A stretch of 64,000 nt of DNA. Source: Olsenella porci. GTDB lineage: Bacteria; Actinomycetota; Coriobacteriia; Coriobacteriales; Atopobiaceae. Positions 10,456 through 19,566 of this stretch are shown here, one piece after another. Positions within the stretch are counted from its first letter, which is position 1; the number at the start of each line of letters is the position of its first letter. The position numbers and the translations under genes were made by a program. The DNA is taken from assembly GCF_009695875.1 (NCBI RefSeq), contig NZ_VUNC01000002.1, positions 372,001-436,000 of the forward strand. Direction: 5' to 3'. A model generated the notes under the pieces. The model was not told where the DNA came from. It saw only the letters and a program-made list of their open reading frames with translations, and made no database searches.

Positions 10456-11109
10456 CTACTCGCTCTTGCCGAGCATGCGGGCGAACTTCCCCGCGGCGCT
10501 CGACGCGACCGCGGCGTAGACCACGTCGCCGTGGCCGAGCACCGTGCCCTGGGTGGGGATGAACGTCTCGCTGTTGTGCGAGACCGCGACGACCTTGACC
10601 TCGCCCACGGCGGTGAGCTCCCTTACGGGATGGCCCTCGAGCAGCGCGGGCACGTCCGCCCGCACGATCTGGACCTCCCCCGTGCCCACCTGGAACACGC
10701 TCTCCTGCTGGTTGTAGGTGAGCAGTTCGCAGGCGCGGCGCACGCCCCAGTCGGTGGTCGAGATGGTCTGGATGCCCAGGCGTCGGTACGTCTCGGCCTT
10801 GGTGACGTCGTACATGCGCGCGATCACGCGCGGCACCCGGTACGCGTCGCGTGCGATGCGGGCGATGATGATGTTGGCTTCGTCTGACGTGGTGCACGAG
10901 ACGACCGCGCTTGCCCGGTCGATGCCCGCCTTGGCGAGCACGTCGCGGTCGAAGCCGACGCCGACCACCTTCCTGCCGGTGTAGCCCTCCCCCAGCTCCT
11001 CCAGGCGCTCGGGGTCCTGGTCCACGGCGCAGACGTTGTGGCCCTGGCGGTCGAGCTTCCTCGCCAGGCCCGTGCCCATGCGGCCGAGGCCGACGACGAT
11101 AACGTTCAT
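10456..11109 (-). CDS. TrkA-type potassium uptake regulator (first copy)
   Basis: 217 residues. MNVIVVGLGRMGTGLARKL is the Rossmann loop, followed by VCAVDQDPERLEEL (acidic end of strand 2, NAD-type) and VVSCTTSDEANI. The RCK-C part has VPALLEGHPVRELTAVGEVKV. It begins 6 bp after the P-type ATPase stop, with AGGTAGGA as ribosome site. The two TrkA proteins are not close copies and probably act together. The ATPase-trkA-trkA order suggests co-transcription and a shared role in monovalent cation balance. Confidence 0.92.
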   Translation of the reverse strand: MNVIVVGLGRMGTGLARKLDRQGHNVCAVDQDPERLEELGEGYTGRKVVGVGFDRDVLAKAGIDRASAVVSCTTSDEANIIIARIARDAYRVPRVIARMYDVTKAETYRRLGIQTISTTDWGVRRACELLTYNQQESVFQVGTGEVQIVRADVPALLEGHPVRELTAVGEVKVVAVSHNSETFIPTQGTVLGHGDVVYAAVASSAAGKFARMLGKSE

Positions 11110-11115
11110 GGCGTC

Positions 11116-13980
11116 CTACCTTTCACTTGCGGCGTCAGCCCTGACGCCATTGCGGTCGTAGTGCCCGTGCCTGCGCACGATTGCCTTGCGCCCCTCCTCC
11201 AGAAGGAGGACGGCGGGCGGGAGCAGCACCAGGAACAGGTAGTCCTGTGCGGTGAGCGGGCAGGTGTGGAACACGCCCTGGAGGGGCGGGAGCAGCGTGA
11301 TGAGCACGATGAGCGCCACCTCGAACAGTATCCCCTTGTCAACCTGCCTGTTGGAGAGCAGGCCCACGGAGAACACCGACGAGACCTCCGTGCGGCAGTT
11401 CATGACCTCGCCGATCTGCGAGAACACGATGGCAGCGAGCGCCATGGTGGTGGAGCGCACGTAGACGGGGTCCAGGTCGGCGCCCACGCCGAACATCCTG
11501 GCGCCGGGAACCCAGCCCGCCGCAGCCTGCGCGAAGAAGAACGCGCCGAGCGACGAGACCGCCCCGAGCAGGCCGTACCACAGGAAGGCCTTGCGCATCA
11601 CCCGCGCGTTGAGCAGGTGCTCGTTGGGGTCGCGCGGCGGGCGGCTCATGACGTCCGCCTCGGGCGGCTCGGATCCCAGGCCGAGGGCGGGCAGCATGTC
11701 GGTGCCCAGGTCGATGGTCAGGATCTGCATGGTGGTGAGGGGCAGAGGCACGGCGCCACCGGAGAGCAGGTACACCGCGGAGGGCACGGCCTCGGGCACG
11801 TTGGAGTTGAGGATGTAGAGCATGAACTTGCGGATGTTGGCGTAGACCGCACGCCCCTCCTCCACCGCGCTCACGATGGAGGCGAAGTTGTCGTCGGTGA
11901 GGATCATGTCCGCGGCCTCCTTGGCCACGTCGGTCCCCGTGATGCCCATGGCGACGCCGATGTCGGCCTTCTTGAGCGCGGGAGAGTCGTTGACGCCGTC
12001 GCCCGTTACGGCGACGACCTCCCCCATCGCCTGGAGGTTCTCGACCACGCGGAGCTTCTGCTCTGGCGCCATGCGAGCGAACACGACCTCGCCCCTGAGC
12101 GCGCGGCGCAGCTCCTCGTCGGAGGTCCGCTCGAGCTCCGGCCCGGAGAACACGCGCGGGTGGCTACCCCTCACGATGCCGATCTTGCGGGCGATGGAGA
12201 CGGCGGTCAGGCCGTAGTCGCCCGTGATCATGACCACGCGGATGCCGGCGCGGCGGCACTCCTCCACGGCAGCGGCGACCTCGGGCCTCGGGGGATCCTG
12301 CATGACCTCGAGCCCCACGAAGGTGAGGTCTCGCTCGATCGTCTGGGGGTCGTACTCGCTCACGGAGGCGGGCACGCCGCCCTCGTCGCGGTGGATCGGG
12401 CGGTAGGCGAGCGCGAGCACGCGCAGGCCGTCCTCGGCGTAGCCGTCGTTGGCGTTCATGATGCGGCTGCGGAGCGAGTCGCTCATGGGGACGACCTCGC
12501 CGTTCACGCGCACCTTGGTGGAGAGGCGCACGACCTCGTTGGGGGCACCCTTCACGAAGGCCACCCGGGTGGCGCCGTCGAGCGGGCGCTCGAGCTGGTG
12601 GATGGTGGACATGCGCTTGCGGCGGCTCTCGAAGGGCAGCTCGCGGACGCGCGGGATGCGGCGCTGCTCCTCCTGCAGGTCGAGGCCGCCCTTCTGGGCG
12701 GAGACCAGCAGGCAGGCCTCGGTGGGGTCACCCAGCACGGTGTAGCGGCCGCCCTCCTTCTCCGGCGCGATCAGGCGCGCGTTGGAGCACAGGGCGGAGC
12801 CCGTGAGGAGGATGCGGAGGTCATCGTCGTCGGCAGCCTGGTAGCTGCGCCCGTCGGCGCGGATCTCTCCCCTGGGGGCGTAGCCCACCCCCGTGACCTC
12901 GTACTCCCTTGCGGGGGTCCACAGATGGTTGACGGTCATCTCGTTCTGCGTGAGGGTGCCCGTCTTGTCGGTGCAGATGACGCTCGTGGAACCCAGCGCC
13001 TCCACCGACGAGAGCGACTTTACCAGTGCGTTGCGCTTGCTCATGCGCTGCACGGCCATGGCGAGCGACAGCGTGACGGTAGGCAGCAGCCCCTCGGGAA
13101 TGAATGCGACGACCATGCCGAGGGCGAAGATGAACGACGCTGCCAGGCCGTTGTGCACGAAGGCAACGTCCAGCGCGAAGAACGCGACGCCCATGCACAG
13201 CGCGAACACCGTGATCTGCTTGGTGAGGTGGTCGAGCTGCCTCTGGAGCGGGCTCTCCTTCTCCTCCATGTTCTGGGTCAGGCTGGCGATCTTGCCGAAC
13301 TCGGTGGACATGCCGATGTTGGTGACCACCACGCGGCCGTTGCCCTCGGACACCGAGGTGCCCTCGAACACCAGGTTGGGCGTCTCCGCGTGGGTCAGGC
13401 CCTCCTCCAGCACGGCGTCGGAGGTCTTGCGCACGGGGTTGGACTCGCCCGTGAGCGTGGACTGGTCAATCTGCAGGCCGTTGGCGCGGACCACGCGGCC
13501 GTCGGCCGAGACCTTGTCCCCCTCCTCGAGCAGCATCACGTCGCCGGGGACCAGGTCCTCGACCAGGATCTTCTGCTCGCTCCCGTCGCGGATGACGCTG
13601 ACGTACGAGGGGAGCATCTTCTTAAGCGCCTCGGTCGCCTTGTCGGCCTGGTGCTCCTGCCAGTAGCTGAAGCAGCCGTTGATGACGTTGACGAGCCACA
13701 CGGCCACACCCAGCTCGGGCATCCCCGCCGCGAAGGCGATGATGCCGGCGACCCACAGCAGGATCGCCATGAGGTGCGTGAAGTTCGACAGGAACACCAG
13801 CACTTGCGACTTCTTCTTCGCGGACTGGATGACGTTCTTTCCATAGCGCCCCTGGCGCGCGGACGCCTCGCCGGCGGTGAGACCCGCCCGTGCCGTCCCC
13901 ATCGCCGAGAAGACCTTATCGGGCGTCAGCCGGGCTATCCCCTCGATTGGCGAGGACGTCGCCCCTTCTGAGGCTTCCAA
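11116..13980 (-). CDS. P-type cation ATPase, type IIC-like (Na,K-ATPase-like signatures)
   Basis: 954 residues with the type II layout: actuator motif TGES at 177-180, IPEGLLPTVT in helix 4 (Glu296), phosphorylation motif DKTGTLT with Asp338, hinge TGDGVNDSPALKKADIGVAMG, and six C-terminal helices. Several stretches follow eukaryotic Na,K-ATPase rather than SERCA: GCFSYWQE, PEGLLPTV, EALGSTSVICTDKTG, SNVPEAVPS in helix 5, LTTMQILTIDLGTDM in helix 6 (both Asp present), then EADVMSRPPR. The helix-8 ligand is QIGEV, where Na,K-ATPase has Gln-x-x-Asp. The start is TTG with a strong GGAGG 8 nt upstream. It probably exports Na+ and/or imports K+; true specificity is unproven and Ca2+ remains possible. 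Confidence 0.88.
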   Translation of the reverse strand: MEASEGATSSPIEGIARLTPDKVFSAMGTARAGLTAGEASARQGRYGKNVIQSAKKKSQVLVFLSNFTHLMAILLWVAGIIAFAAGMPELGVAVWLVNVINGCFSYWQEHQADKATEALKKMLPSYVSVIRDGSEQKILVEDLVPGDVMLLEEGDKVSADGRVVRANGLQIDQSTLTGESNPVRKTSDAVLEEGLTHAETPNLVFEGTSVSEGNGRVVVTNIGMSTEFGKIASLTQNMEEKESPLQRQLDHLTKQITVFALCMGVAFFALDVAFVHNGLAASFIFALGMVVAFIPEGLLPTVTLSLAMAVQRMSKRNALVKSLSSVEALGSTSVICTDKTGTLTQNEMTVNHLWTPAREYEVTGVGYAPRGEIRADGRSYQAADDDDLRILLTGSALCSNARLIAPEKEGGRYTVLGDPTEACLLVSAQKGGLDLQEEQRRIPRVRELPFESRRKRMSTIHQLERPLDGATRVAFVKGAPNEVVRLSTKVRVNGEVVPMSDSLRSRIMNANDGYAEDGLRVLALAYRPIHRDEGGVPASVSEYDPQTIERDLTFVGLEVMQDPPRPEVAAAVEECRRAGIRVVMITGDYGLTAVSIARKIGIVRGSHPRVFSGPELERTSDEELRRALRGEVVFARMAPEQKLRVVENLQAMGEVVAVTGDGVNDSPALKKADIGVAMGITGTDVAKEAADMILTDDNFASIVSAVEEGRAVYANIRKFMLYILNSNVPEAVPSAVYLLSGGAVPLPLTTMQILTIDLGTDMLPALGLGSEPPEADVMSRPPRDPNEHLLNARVMRKAFLWYGLLGAVSSLGAFFFAQAAAGWVPGARMFGVGADLDPVYVRSTTMALAAIVFSQIGEVMNCRTEVSSVFSVGLLSNRQVDKGILFEVALIVLITLLPPLQGVFHTCPLTAQDYLFLVLLPPAVLLLEEGRKAIVRRHGHYDRNGVRADAASER

Positions 13981-14401
13981 CGAAGGCCCTCCTTTCGTCT
14001 ATCGCCGCCCCACCGTTGCGGTTAAGCGGTGCACACTGGCGGCAGCCGCCGCCTTTCGAAGGAAAGGCTATCCGCTTTCGAACCGTTAGAACGCGATGGC
14101 ACGGAGGTGGCGCGATTTGGCATACGCCCAGCATAAGGGGGTCATTAGCGCGGCATAAGGATGGTATAAAAGCCACAGGTGAGGGCGTTGGGTGACATTT
14201 GTGCGGTCCTTCGCCCAGCGCGCGTGGCACGCCGACGCCACCGCGATGGGGGCTGGCAAGGGGGAGGACGTTGGGCCGGAGCTTGCGCGCCGCCACGGCA
14301 GGGCCCCGGGCAGGGACACGCGGTCAGGCACGAGCCGCGCGACACGCCCACCTGAGGGCCGGCACGTTGGCACCCGGCGGGACGGGCGCGGGGGACGGGG
14401 G
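13981..14401. other. Intergenic region upstream of the P-type ATPase
   Basis: 421 bp between the response regulator and the ATPase, on the minus strand. It carries the ATPase ribosome site near 13985-13995, several G/C-rich short inverted stretches (for example ttcgaaaggaaag around 14055-14065), and a CTTTTATACC-like -10 candidate at about 14160-14170. The length would allow a structured leader, but I could not match it to the ydaO (c-di-AMP), yybP-ykoY or M-box consensus. Its two sides encode a KdpE-like regulator and its plausible target, so operator sites are likely here. Confidence 0.45.
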
Positions 14402-15226
14402 TCAGCCCCTCTCCCCCACCTCGAGCATGCGGTAGCCCACGCCCACGTGGGTCTGGATGTAGCGGGGGTGGGCGGTATCAGCCTCGATCTTCTTGCGGAG
14501 CGACCCCATGGTCACGCGGAGCGACGCGAGCTCGGCGCCGGACTGGTCGCCCCACACCTCGCGGAGGATCAGCTGGTGGGTGAGCACCTTGCCGACGTTG
14601 TGGGAGAGCAGGCACAGCAGGCGGTACTCCGTGGGGGTGAGGTGGACCTCGCTCCCAGAGAGCGTGACCACGCCCGCATCGTAGTCGATGCGCAGGTCGC
14701 CGTCCTCGAAGCGCGACTGCGCAGACGCCTGGCGAGGGGACGAGACCGCTTCGTCGAGGTAGCTCAGGTGGCGGAGCGTCGCCCTGACGCGCGCGAGGAG
14801 CTCGCCGACCGAGAAGGGCTTGGTGACGTAGTCGTCCGCGCCTGCGTCCAGCGCCGCGATCTTGTCCGAGTCCTCGGAGCGGGCGCTCACCACGATGATG
14901 GGGGTCTTGGACCAGCCACGTATGGCGCGGACGACCTCGACGCCGTCCATGTCGGGGAGGCCGAGGTCCAGGAGCACGACGTCCGGGGAGTTGGTTGCTG
15001 CGCTGGCGATGGCCTCGCGGCCGGTGGAGGCGCAGAGGTGCCGGTACCCGTTGGCATCGAGCGCGGTCGACACCAGGTTGCGGACCTCGGGGTCGTCCTC
15101 AACGACCAGCAGGGTGGGCGCGGCGGCAGGAGCGGGGGCGTCGGGTCGGCCGGTGCCGGCGGGACGGGCGGCAGGCGCGGCGGCGCCCCTCTCCCCCAGG
15201 CTATCCCCTTGGCTCATCGCCGTCAC
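14402..15226 (-). CDS. KdpE-like response regulator (OmpR family)
   Basis: 274 residues. After an unusual Ala/Pro/Gly-rich leader of about 37 residues, the receiver domain starts TLLVVEDDPEVRNLV, with the phosphorylated Asp at 87 in VVLLDLGLPDMDG, and VVSARSEDSDKIAALDAGADD then YVTKPF. A winged-helix domain follows (LTPTEYRLLCLLSHN, HQLILREVWG, RVTMGSLRKKIE). It overlaps the sensor kinase by 26 bp; an ATG three codons in would reduce this. The pairing with a KdpD-like kinase, and the KdpE-like DKIAALDAGADDYVTKPF block, suggest potassium or osmotic signalling. No kdpFABC is present, so the nearby ATPase/trkA genes are the natural candidate targets (inference). Confidence 0.88.
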   Translation of the reverse strand: MTAMSQGDSLGERGAAAPAARPAGTGRPDAPAPAAAPTLLVVEDDPEVRNLVSTALDANGYRHLCASTGREAIASAATNSPDVVLLDLGLPDMDGVEVVRAIRGWSKTPIIVVSARSEDSDKIAALDAGADDYVTKPFSVGELLARVRATLRHLSYLDEAVSSPRQASAQSRFEDGDLRIDYDAGVVTLSGSEVHLTPTEYRLLCLLSHNVGKVLTHQLILREVWGDQSGAELASLRVTMGSLRKKIEADTAHPRYIQTHVGVGYRMLEVGERG

Positions 15227-16985
15227 CTCCCGGAAGCTCGCACGCGGGGAGGCGGAACCAGAACGCGCTGCCGTGCGGCTGGCGCGCCCCGACGCCGATG
15301 GTCCCCCCGTGCGCCGTCACGATCGACCTGCAGAGCGAGAGCCCGAGGCCGAAGCCCCTCCCGGCGTCGGCGCGCTCGCGACCGACAGTATAGAACGAGT
15401 CGAACACGCGCTCGCGGTCGGCGGCGGGGATGCCGGGCCCGTCGTCGCACACGTTCGTGACCACGGAGTCCCCCTCGCGGCGCAGGGAGATGACAATCGA
15501 GGAGCCGTCGGGCGTGTGCTTGACGGCATTGTTCACCAGGTTGACCACCACCTGCACCATGAGGCTGGCATCCACCCTTACGAGGCACACCCCGCGGGAC
15601 GGCTCCACCGTGAGCCGGTGGCGGGCGACACGCGGGTCGATGTGACGCAGGGCCTCCTCCACGACGTCGTCCATGAGCTCGAGGTCGAGGTTGGGGCGGA
15701 TGCCGCCGCTCTGGAGCCGCGTGATGGCGAGGAGGTTCTGGACGGTCGCGACCAGCCACGTGGCGTCGTCGCGAATCCCCCTCAGCAGGCGGTCGCGCTC
15801 GCTGGGAGCGAGCCGGTCGCCACTCGAGAGGAGTACGTCGGCGCTGCCGCTGATCGAGGTGAGCGGGGTGCGGATGTCGTGCGAGATGCCTCGCAGGAGG
15901 TCCGCGCGCAGCTGCTCGTTGCGGGCGCGCAGCTCGGCGCGTTGACGCTCGCGGGTGGCCCGCTCGCGACCGAGCGCGAGGCCCGTCTCGCCTAGGACCG
16001 CCATGGCGACGTCGCGCTGGCCGGGGGTGAGGTCGTGGTCCCCCACGATGATCCCCATGACGCCGTCGGGGTGGTGGGGATCGCCGACGGGGGCGTACAG
16101 GCCGGAGGCGGCCGAGAAGCCGTCCGTGCCCCTGCCGGCGGGGACGCCGTTCTCCAGCGCGCGCATGGCGACGGGGAGCTCGAGGGGGACGTCCGGCGGG
16201 AGGCTCGCCTGGGTCGGGTGCGCTGGGGCAGGGACCGGAGCCCGTGGCGCGACCGCGGTGGGATGGGCACCTCCCGAACCCATGCGGTCCCCGCCACAGC
16301 CGGATGGTCCGGGCTTCTCCCCCACCGTCCCCTCGCCCGCGGCCGGGCTGAAAAAGCGAACCGGAGTTAGGCCCCCGTCGGTCGCCTCGTACCACACGAC
16401 ATCCCGGCGGAGCAGCGCCGCGAGCTGCCTGCCGGCGGCATCCACGATCTGGTCCGCGGAGGCGCAGTCCTGGAGCAGGTGGTCGGTCTGGAGAAGGAAC
16501 GCCATGAGGCGGGAGTTCTCCTGGGCCAGGTGCGCGTGGTGGCGCAGGCTCATGGCGAGGGTGCTCGAGAACAGGGCGACGATGCCCATGACCGCGAACG
16601 CGCCGGGGTACTGCGGGCCCCACGCGTGGAGGGAGAGGCGGGGGTCGATGAAGAGGTAGTTGAAGAGCAGGACCGAGGCAGCGGTCGCGATGACGCAGTG
16701 GAGGCGGCGCGTGGTGACCAAGGCGACCACCTGGACGGAGAGCACGTAGATGATAACGATGGGAGCCTCGCCCATGTCGAGGGAGTCGAACCAGAAGCCG
16801 AGGAGGGTCGCGGCGAGGAGCGAGGCGAGTGTGAGCGCAGCCTCGAGCGCGGTGCGGTGCGCGGTGGGGACCTCGGGCCAGGCGGCGAGGATGGAGAACG
16901 CGCGGGTGGAGAGCGAGGGGCGCTCGCCCCCGCTCGACGGAGGTGCGCCCGGTTTGCCGCGTTCCCCACTGACGTTGGCGTCCAT
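15201..16985 (-). CDS. KdpD-like sensor histidine kinase lacking the N-terminal KdpD/Usp region
   Basis: 594 residues. Four membrane helices at about 47-148 form a DUF4118 module, including LFNYLFIDPRLSLHAW, the typical KdpD loop. A GAF-like sensor at about 165-340 is interrupted by a Gly/Pro/Ala-rich insert at about 220-265. The kinase core has GISHDIRTPLTSI (His369), NLVNNAVKHTP, DDGPGIP and GFGLGLSLC. Canonical KdpD is about 900 residues and begins with a KdpD/Usp sensor that reads K+ and c-di-AMP; this part is absent. It is first in the minus-strand block kinase-regulator-ATPase-trkA-trkA. Confidence 0.88.
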   Translation of the reverse strand: MDANVSGERGKPGAPPSSGGERPSLSTRAFSILAAWPEVPTAHRTALEAALTLASLLAATLLGFWFDSLDMGEAPIVIIYVLSVQVVALVTTRRLHCVIATAASVLLFNYLFIDPRLSLHAWGPQYPGAFAVMGIVALFSSTLAMSLRHHAHLAQENSRLMAFLLQTDHLLQDCASADQIVDAAGRQLAALLRRDVVWYEATDGGLTPVRFFSPAAGEGTVGEKPGPSGCGGDRMGSGGAHPTAVAPRAPVPAPAHPTQASLPPDVPLELPVAMRALENGVPAGRGTDGFSAASGLYAPVGDPHHPDGVMGIIVGDHDLTPGQRDVAMAVLGETGLALGRERATRERQRAELRARNEQLRADLLRGISHDIRTPLTSISGSADVLLSSGDRLAPSERDRLLRGIRDDATWLVATVQNLLAITRLQSGGIRPNLDLELMDDVVEEALRHIDPRVARHRLTVEPSRGVCLVRVDASLMVQVVVNLVNNAVKHTPDGSSIVISLRREGDSVVTNVCDDGPGIPAADRERVFDSFYTVGRERADAGRGFGLGLSLCRSIVTAHGGTIGVGARQPHGSAFWFRLPACELPGGDGDEPRG

Positions 16986-17203
16986 GCCCCCACCCCATCG
17001 CAGACCTTGGCGCGGGCGGCGCGGCGGAGGAAGGACCGCCGGTCATGCCGTGCCTCGCGTCATGCCACATCGCGGCCGCGCTTTCAGTGGCACATGATAC
17101 TCCCGACCGCCTTGTGTGGGTGGGGGCGGGAGGGATGGCATGGCAAGGACGCGGGCATGGGGGCGCCTGGCGAGGACCGGATGCGGGGTGCGGCGACTTG
17201 GGT

Positions 17204-17363
17204 GCTGAGGAAAGTCGAGTTGTGGCAATCCGAGGGGCGCACCAGAAGCCCAACCGCCGGGAAATTGCGGCCTTTGGCAGGGAATGGGCGCCTCCGACCG
17301 CCAATACTCCCCTTTCCTCAGCGGATTTGGCTTTCAGATTGCCATGACTCGCAACTCCTCAGC
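17204..17363. repeat. Family A repeat cluster 1 (F, F-degenerate, R, R)
   Basis: Intergenic 26-bp units. A forward unit lies at 17204-17229 (begins GCTGAGGAAA, ends GTTGTGGCAAT). A decayed forward unit is possible at about 17260-17285. Inverted units lie at 17297-17322 and 17338-17363 with a 15-bp spacer (GGATTTGGCTTTCAG). The outer forward unit best matches the outermost inverted unit, so the cluster can fold as a nested hairpin. It fills the 456-bp gap between the sensor kinase start and the end of the NlpC/P60 gene; nothing else was recognised in that gap. Confidence 0.8.
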
Positions 17364-17441
17364 ACCCCGACCGCTTGGGAGCCTGATTCGACTCGCGTGC
17401 ACTGGGGAGCTGCAGCTCGGCGCCCCACGGGGCTTGGGACC

Positions 17442-19334
17442 CTACTCCCCCACGTAGCGGAGGATGTAGTTCCACGGGAAGTCGTAGACGGCCTGGGTCT
17501 CGATCTCGTGCCCGGTCTGGTCCCCCGACCTGCCAGTGATGCCACCGTTCTCGCTCTCGCGGGCGGCGACCATCATGCCCTCTCCGATGTAGATGCCGGT
17601 GTGGTGCGTTGAGTTGAGGAGGATGTCGCCCCTGAGCAGGCCAAGCTGGTCATGCGAGACCTTGACCACCTTGAAGCCGCTCAGGTTGCCCACCATGTTG
17701 CCCGTGTAGGTGGCGCCCCCCGTGGAGATGCCGGCGGCGCGCAGCGCCGAAATCACCAGGCTCGAGCAGTCGTAGTTGGGCCCCCAACGGTCGTACTGGT
17801 CGTAGCCGTGCCTGCCGTCGGCGGCGATGCCGAGCGCCCAGTTGACATAGGAGTCCACGCGGCGGGTGCGGGCGTTGGAGTACTCGGTGAGCCTGCCGTC
17901 GTTGTCGGCCTGGTACCAGCGGTTGTTGCAGTGGAGCTGGCGGTCGCGCGCGACGTAGCCCACGCCCAGGTAGGAGTAGTGCGCGTACCCATCAGCCGAG
18001 TAGCCCTCCCTGGCGTAGGAGTAGCCGGCGGGGTCGCGGTAGAGGTAGTAGCGCTGCAGGCCAGAGCCGTAGTCGTCGACAATCCAGCCCGAGCGCCTCT
18101 CGACCTCGCCGTTGGAGCGGGCGAGGGCGATCCTGCCGTCGCCCAGGTTGGTGACGGCATCGAGGACCGCCCCGCTTTGCGTGGCGTAGGCGTAGTAGCC
18201 GGCGCCCTCGTCGGGCGTGACCATGCGGGACTTGGCGATGGTCGCGTTGGACCCCACCCAGTAGCGGTTGAGTGAGCCCCACGAGCGGCAGACCAGCCAG
18301 AAGCCCTGGATGGCGTTGGCGGAGCGGGTGCTGGCGTACCAGCCGATGCCCTCGGACCTCCAGCCGGCGCGGGCGAGCGCCTGGTCCTCGTAGCCGTTCT
18401 GGGTGAAGTTGTGGGCGCCGGACTTGGCGTTGGGGTTGTACTGGCGGTAGACGGGCAGGGCGTCGTTGGCGTCCGAGTACCAGCCGATGCCCTCGTACCT
18501 CCAGCCAGCCTTGACCAGCGAGTCCTTCTCCGCGGCGCTGGTGGTGTAGTGGTGGTCCCCCGCGTTGGGGTTGTAGAGCCGGTAGACGGGGGTGCCGGAG
18601 CTTGCGGGCGCGACCCAGCCGATGCCCTCCCAGCGCCAGCCGGCCTCGGCGATGTGCTTGGCCTCGCCGAGGCTTGCGGTGTAGAAGTGCTCGCCCGTGT
18701 TGGGGTTGTAGAGGCGATACATGTTCTGGACCGCGGGGGCGGGGGTGGTGGCTGCGGCGGGATCGGGGTCGGCAGCGCGGGGCGCGGGGTCCGCGGCGGG
18801 CGCGTCGGTGGCAGCGGGGTCCGCGGCGGGCGCGGGGTTCGTGGCGTCCGCGGCTGGGTCGGAGGGAGCGACGGTGGACGAGGGGTCGGTCGGGGCGGCG
18901 GGCGTCGTTGAGTTGGAGCCGGCGCTGGGGGCCGTGGGTGTCGCCGGGTCGGAGGTCGACGGGGTGGCGGGCTCGGTGGAGCTCGCGGCGAGATCCGTGG
19001 GGGCCACCGGGTCCGGGTCGGATGGCGTCGCGTCCGGACTCGTGGAGCTGACATCACCCGCGGGGGCCGCCGGGGCGTCGACGGCGGGGACCGGGAACTG
19101 GTCGGAGCCAGCGGATGGGGTTTTGGCGTTGGTGGCGGCGTCCCTCTCCCCCGCCGCTGACGCGGGCTGGTCGGGGGCTGCAGCCTGGGCGGCCGTCGCG
19201 TCCTGCGCTGGGGCAGCGATCGTTGCCTTGGGGGCGTCCTCCGCGAGCGCTAGCTGCGGGGTCGCAACCGCCATCAGTGAGAATGCGAGTCCGGCGCTGA
19301 TTGCGGCGCACCTGTGGTCGAACTTTCCCGACAT
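17442..19334 (-). CDS. Secreted NlpC/P60-type peptidoglycan hydrolase with DUF5648-like repeats
   Basis: 630 residues from the ATG at 19334, chosen over an upstream GTG-type start because AGGAGG lies 7 nt before it. Signal peptide at 1-32 ending LALAED. Residues about 33-203 are a Pro/Ala/Thr/Ser-rich wall-spanning stretch. Three repeats of about 45 residues follow (MYRLYNPNTGEHFYT, VYRLYNPNAGDHHYTT, VYRQYNPNAKSGAHNFT), a DUF5648-like module thought to bind surface ligands. A middle domain comes next, then a C-terminal cysteine hydrolase with YDCSSLVISALR and STHHTGIYIGEG (Cys/His pair). It likely cuts cell-wall peptides outside the cell. Confidence 0.87.
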   Translation of the reverse strand: MSGKFDHRCAAISAGLAFSLMAVATPQLALAEDAPKATIAAPAQDATAAQAAAPDQPASAAGERDAATNAKTPSAGSDQFPVPAVDAPAAPAGDVSSTSPDATPSDPDPVAPTDLAASSTEPATPSTSDPATPTAPSAGSNSTTPAAPTDPSSTVAPSDPAADATNPAPAADPAATDAPAADPAPRAADPDPAAATTPAPAVQNMYRLYNPNTGEHFYTASLGEAKHIAEAGWRWEGIGWVAPASSGTPVYRLYNPNAGDHHYTTSAAEKDSLVKAGWRYEGIGWYSDANDALPVYRQYNPNAKSGAHNFTQNGYEDQALARAGWRSEGIGWYASTRSANAIQGFWLVCRSWGSLNRYWVGSNATIAKSRMVTPDEGAGYYAYATQSGAVLDAVTNLGDGRIALARSNGEVERRSGWIVDDYGSGLQRYYLYRDPAGYSYAREGYSADGYAHYSYLGVGYVARDRQLHCNNRWYQADNDGRLTEYSNARTRRVDSYVNWALGIAADGRHGYDQYDRWGPNYDCSSLVISALRAAGISTGGATYTGNMVGNLSGFKVVKVSHDQLGLLRGDILLNSTHHTGIYIGEGMMVAARESENGGITGRSGDQTGHEIETQAVYDFPWNYILRYVGE

Positions 19335-19566
19335 GTGACTACCCTCCTGAATGCGAACCAAGAAACGCTCTAATGATACGGGTTGGCTCGCAAATACAGC
19401 CGTAACATGCCAGGTTTTGGCACGAGTTGTTCACAGGGTGTCCCGCGGGGGTCGTCGGGTGACCGAACGGAGGCCAGGGGCTCGCGAGGCTATGAGCGCG
19501 GACGGGCGTTGCGCGGCAGGGACGCCCACGCTACGCTCGACGAGGTTTTCGAGCGAGGGGGAGCGC

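Noticed and set aside
8054-10897. 947-codon minus-strand frame across the kinase, Wzz and trkA genes
   Set aside because: Frame-shifted shadow crossing several well-supported genes and intergenic DNA; Arg/His/Pro-rich low complexity.
11038-13971. 977-codon plus-strand frame opposite the P-type ATPase
   Set aside because: Antisense shadow; the ATPase frame has all P-type motifs.
13981-14401. Riboswitch (c-di-AMP ydaO, yybP-ykoY or M-box) before the P-type ATPase
   Set aside because: Region length would fit, but none of the conserved core sequences was found by eye.
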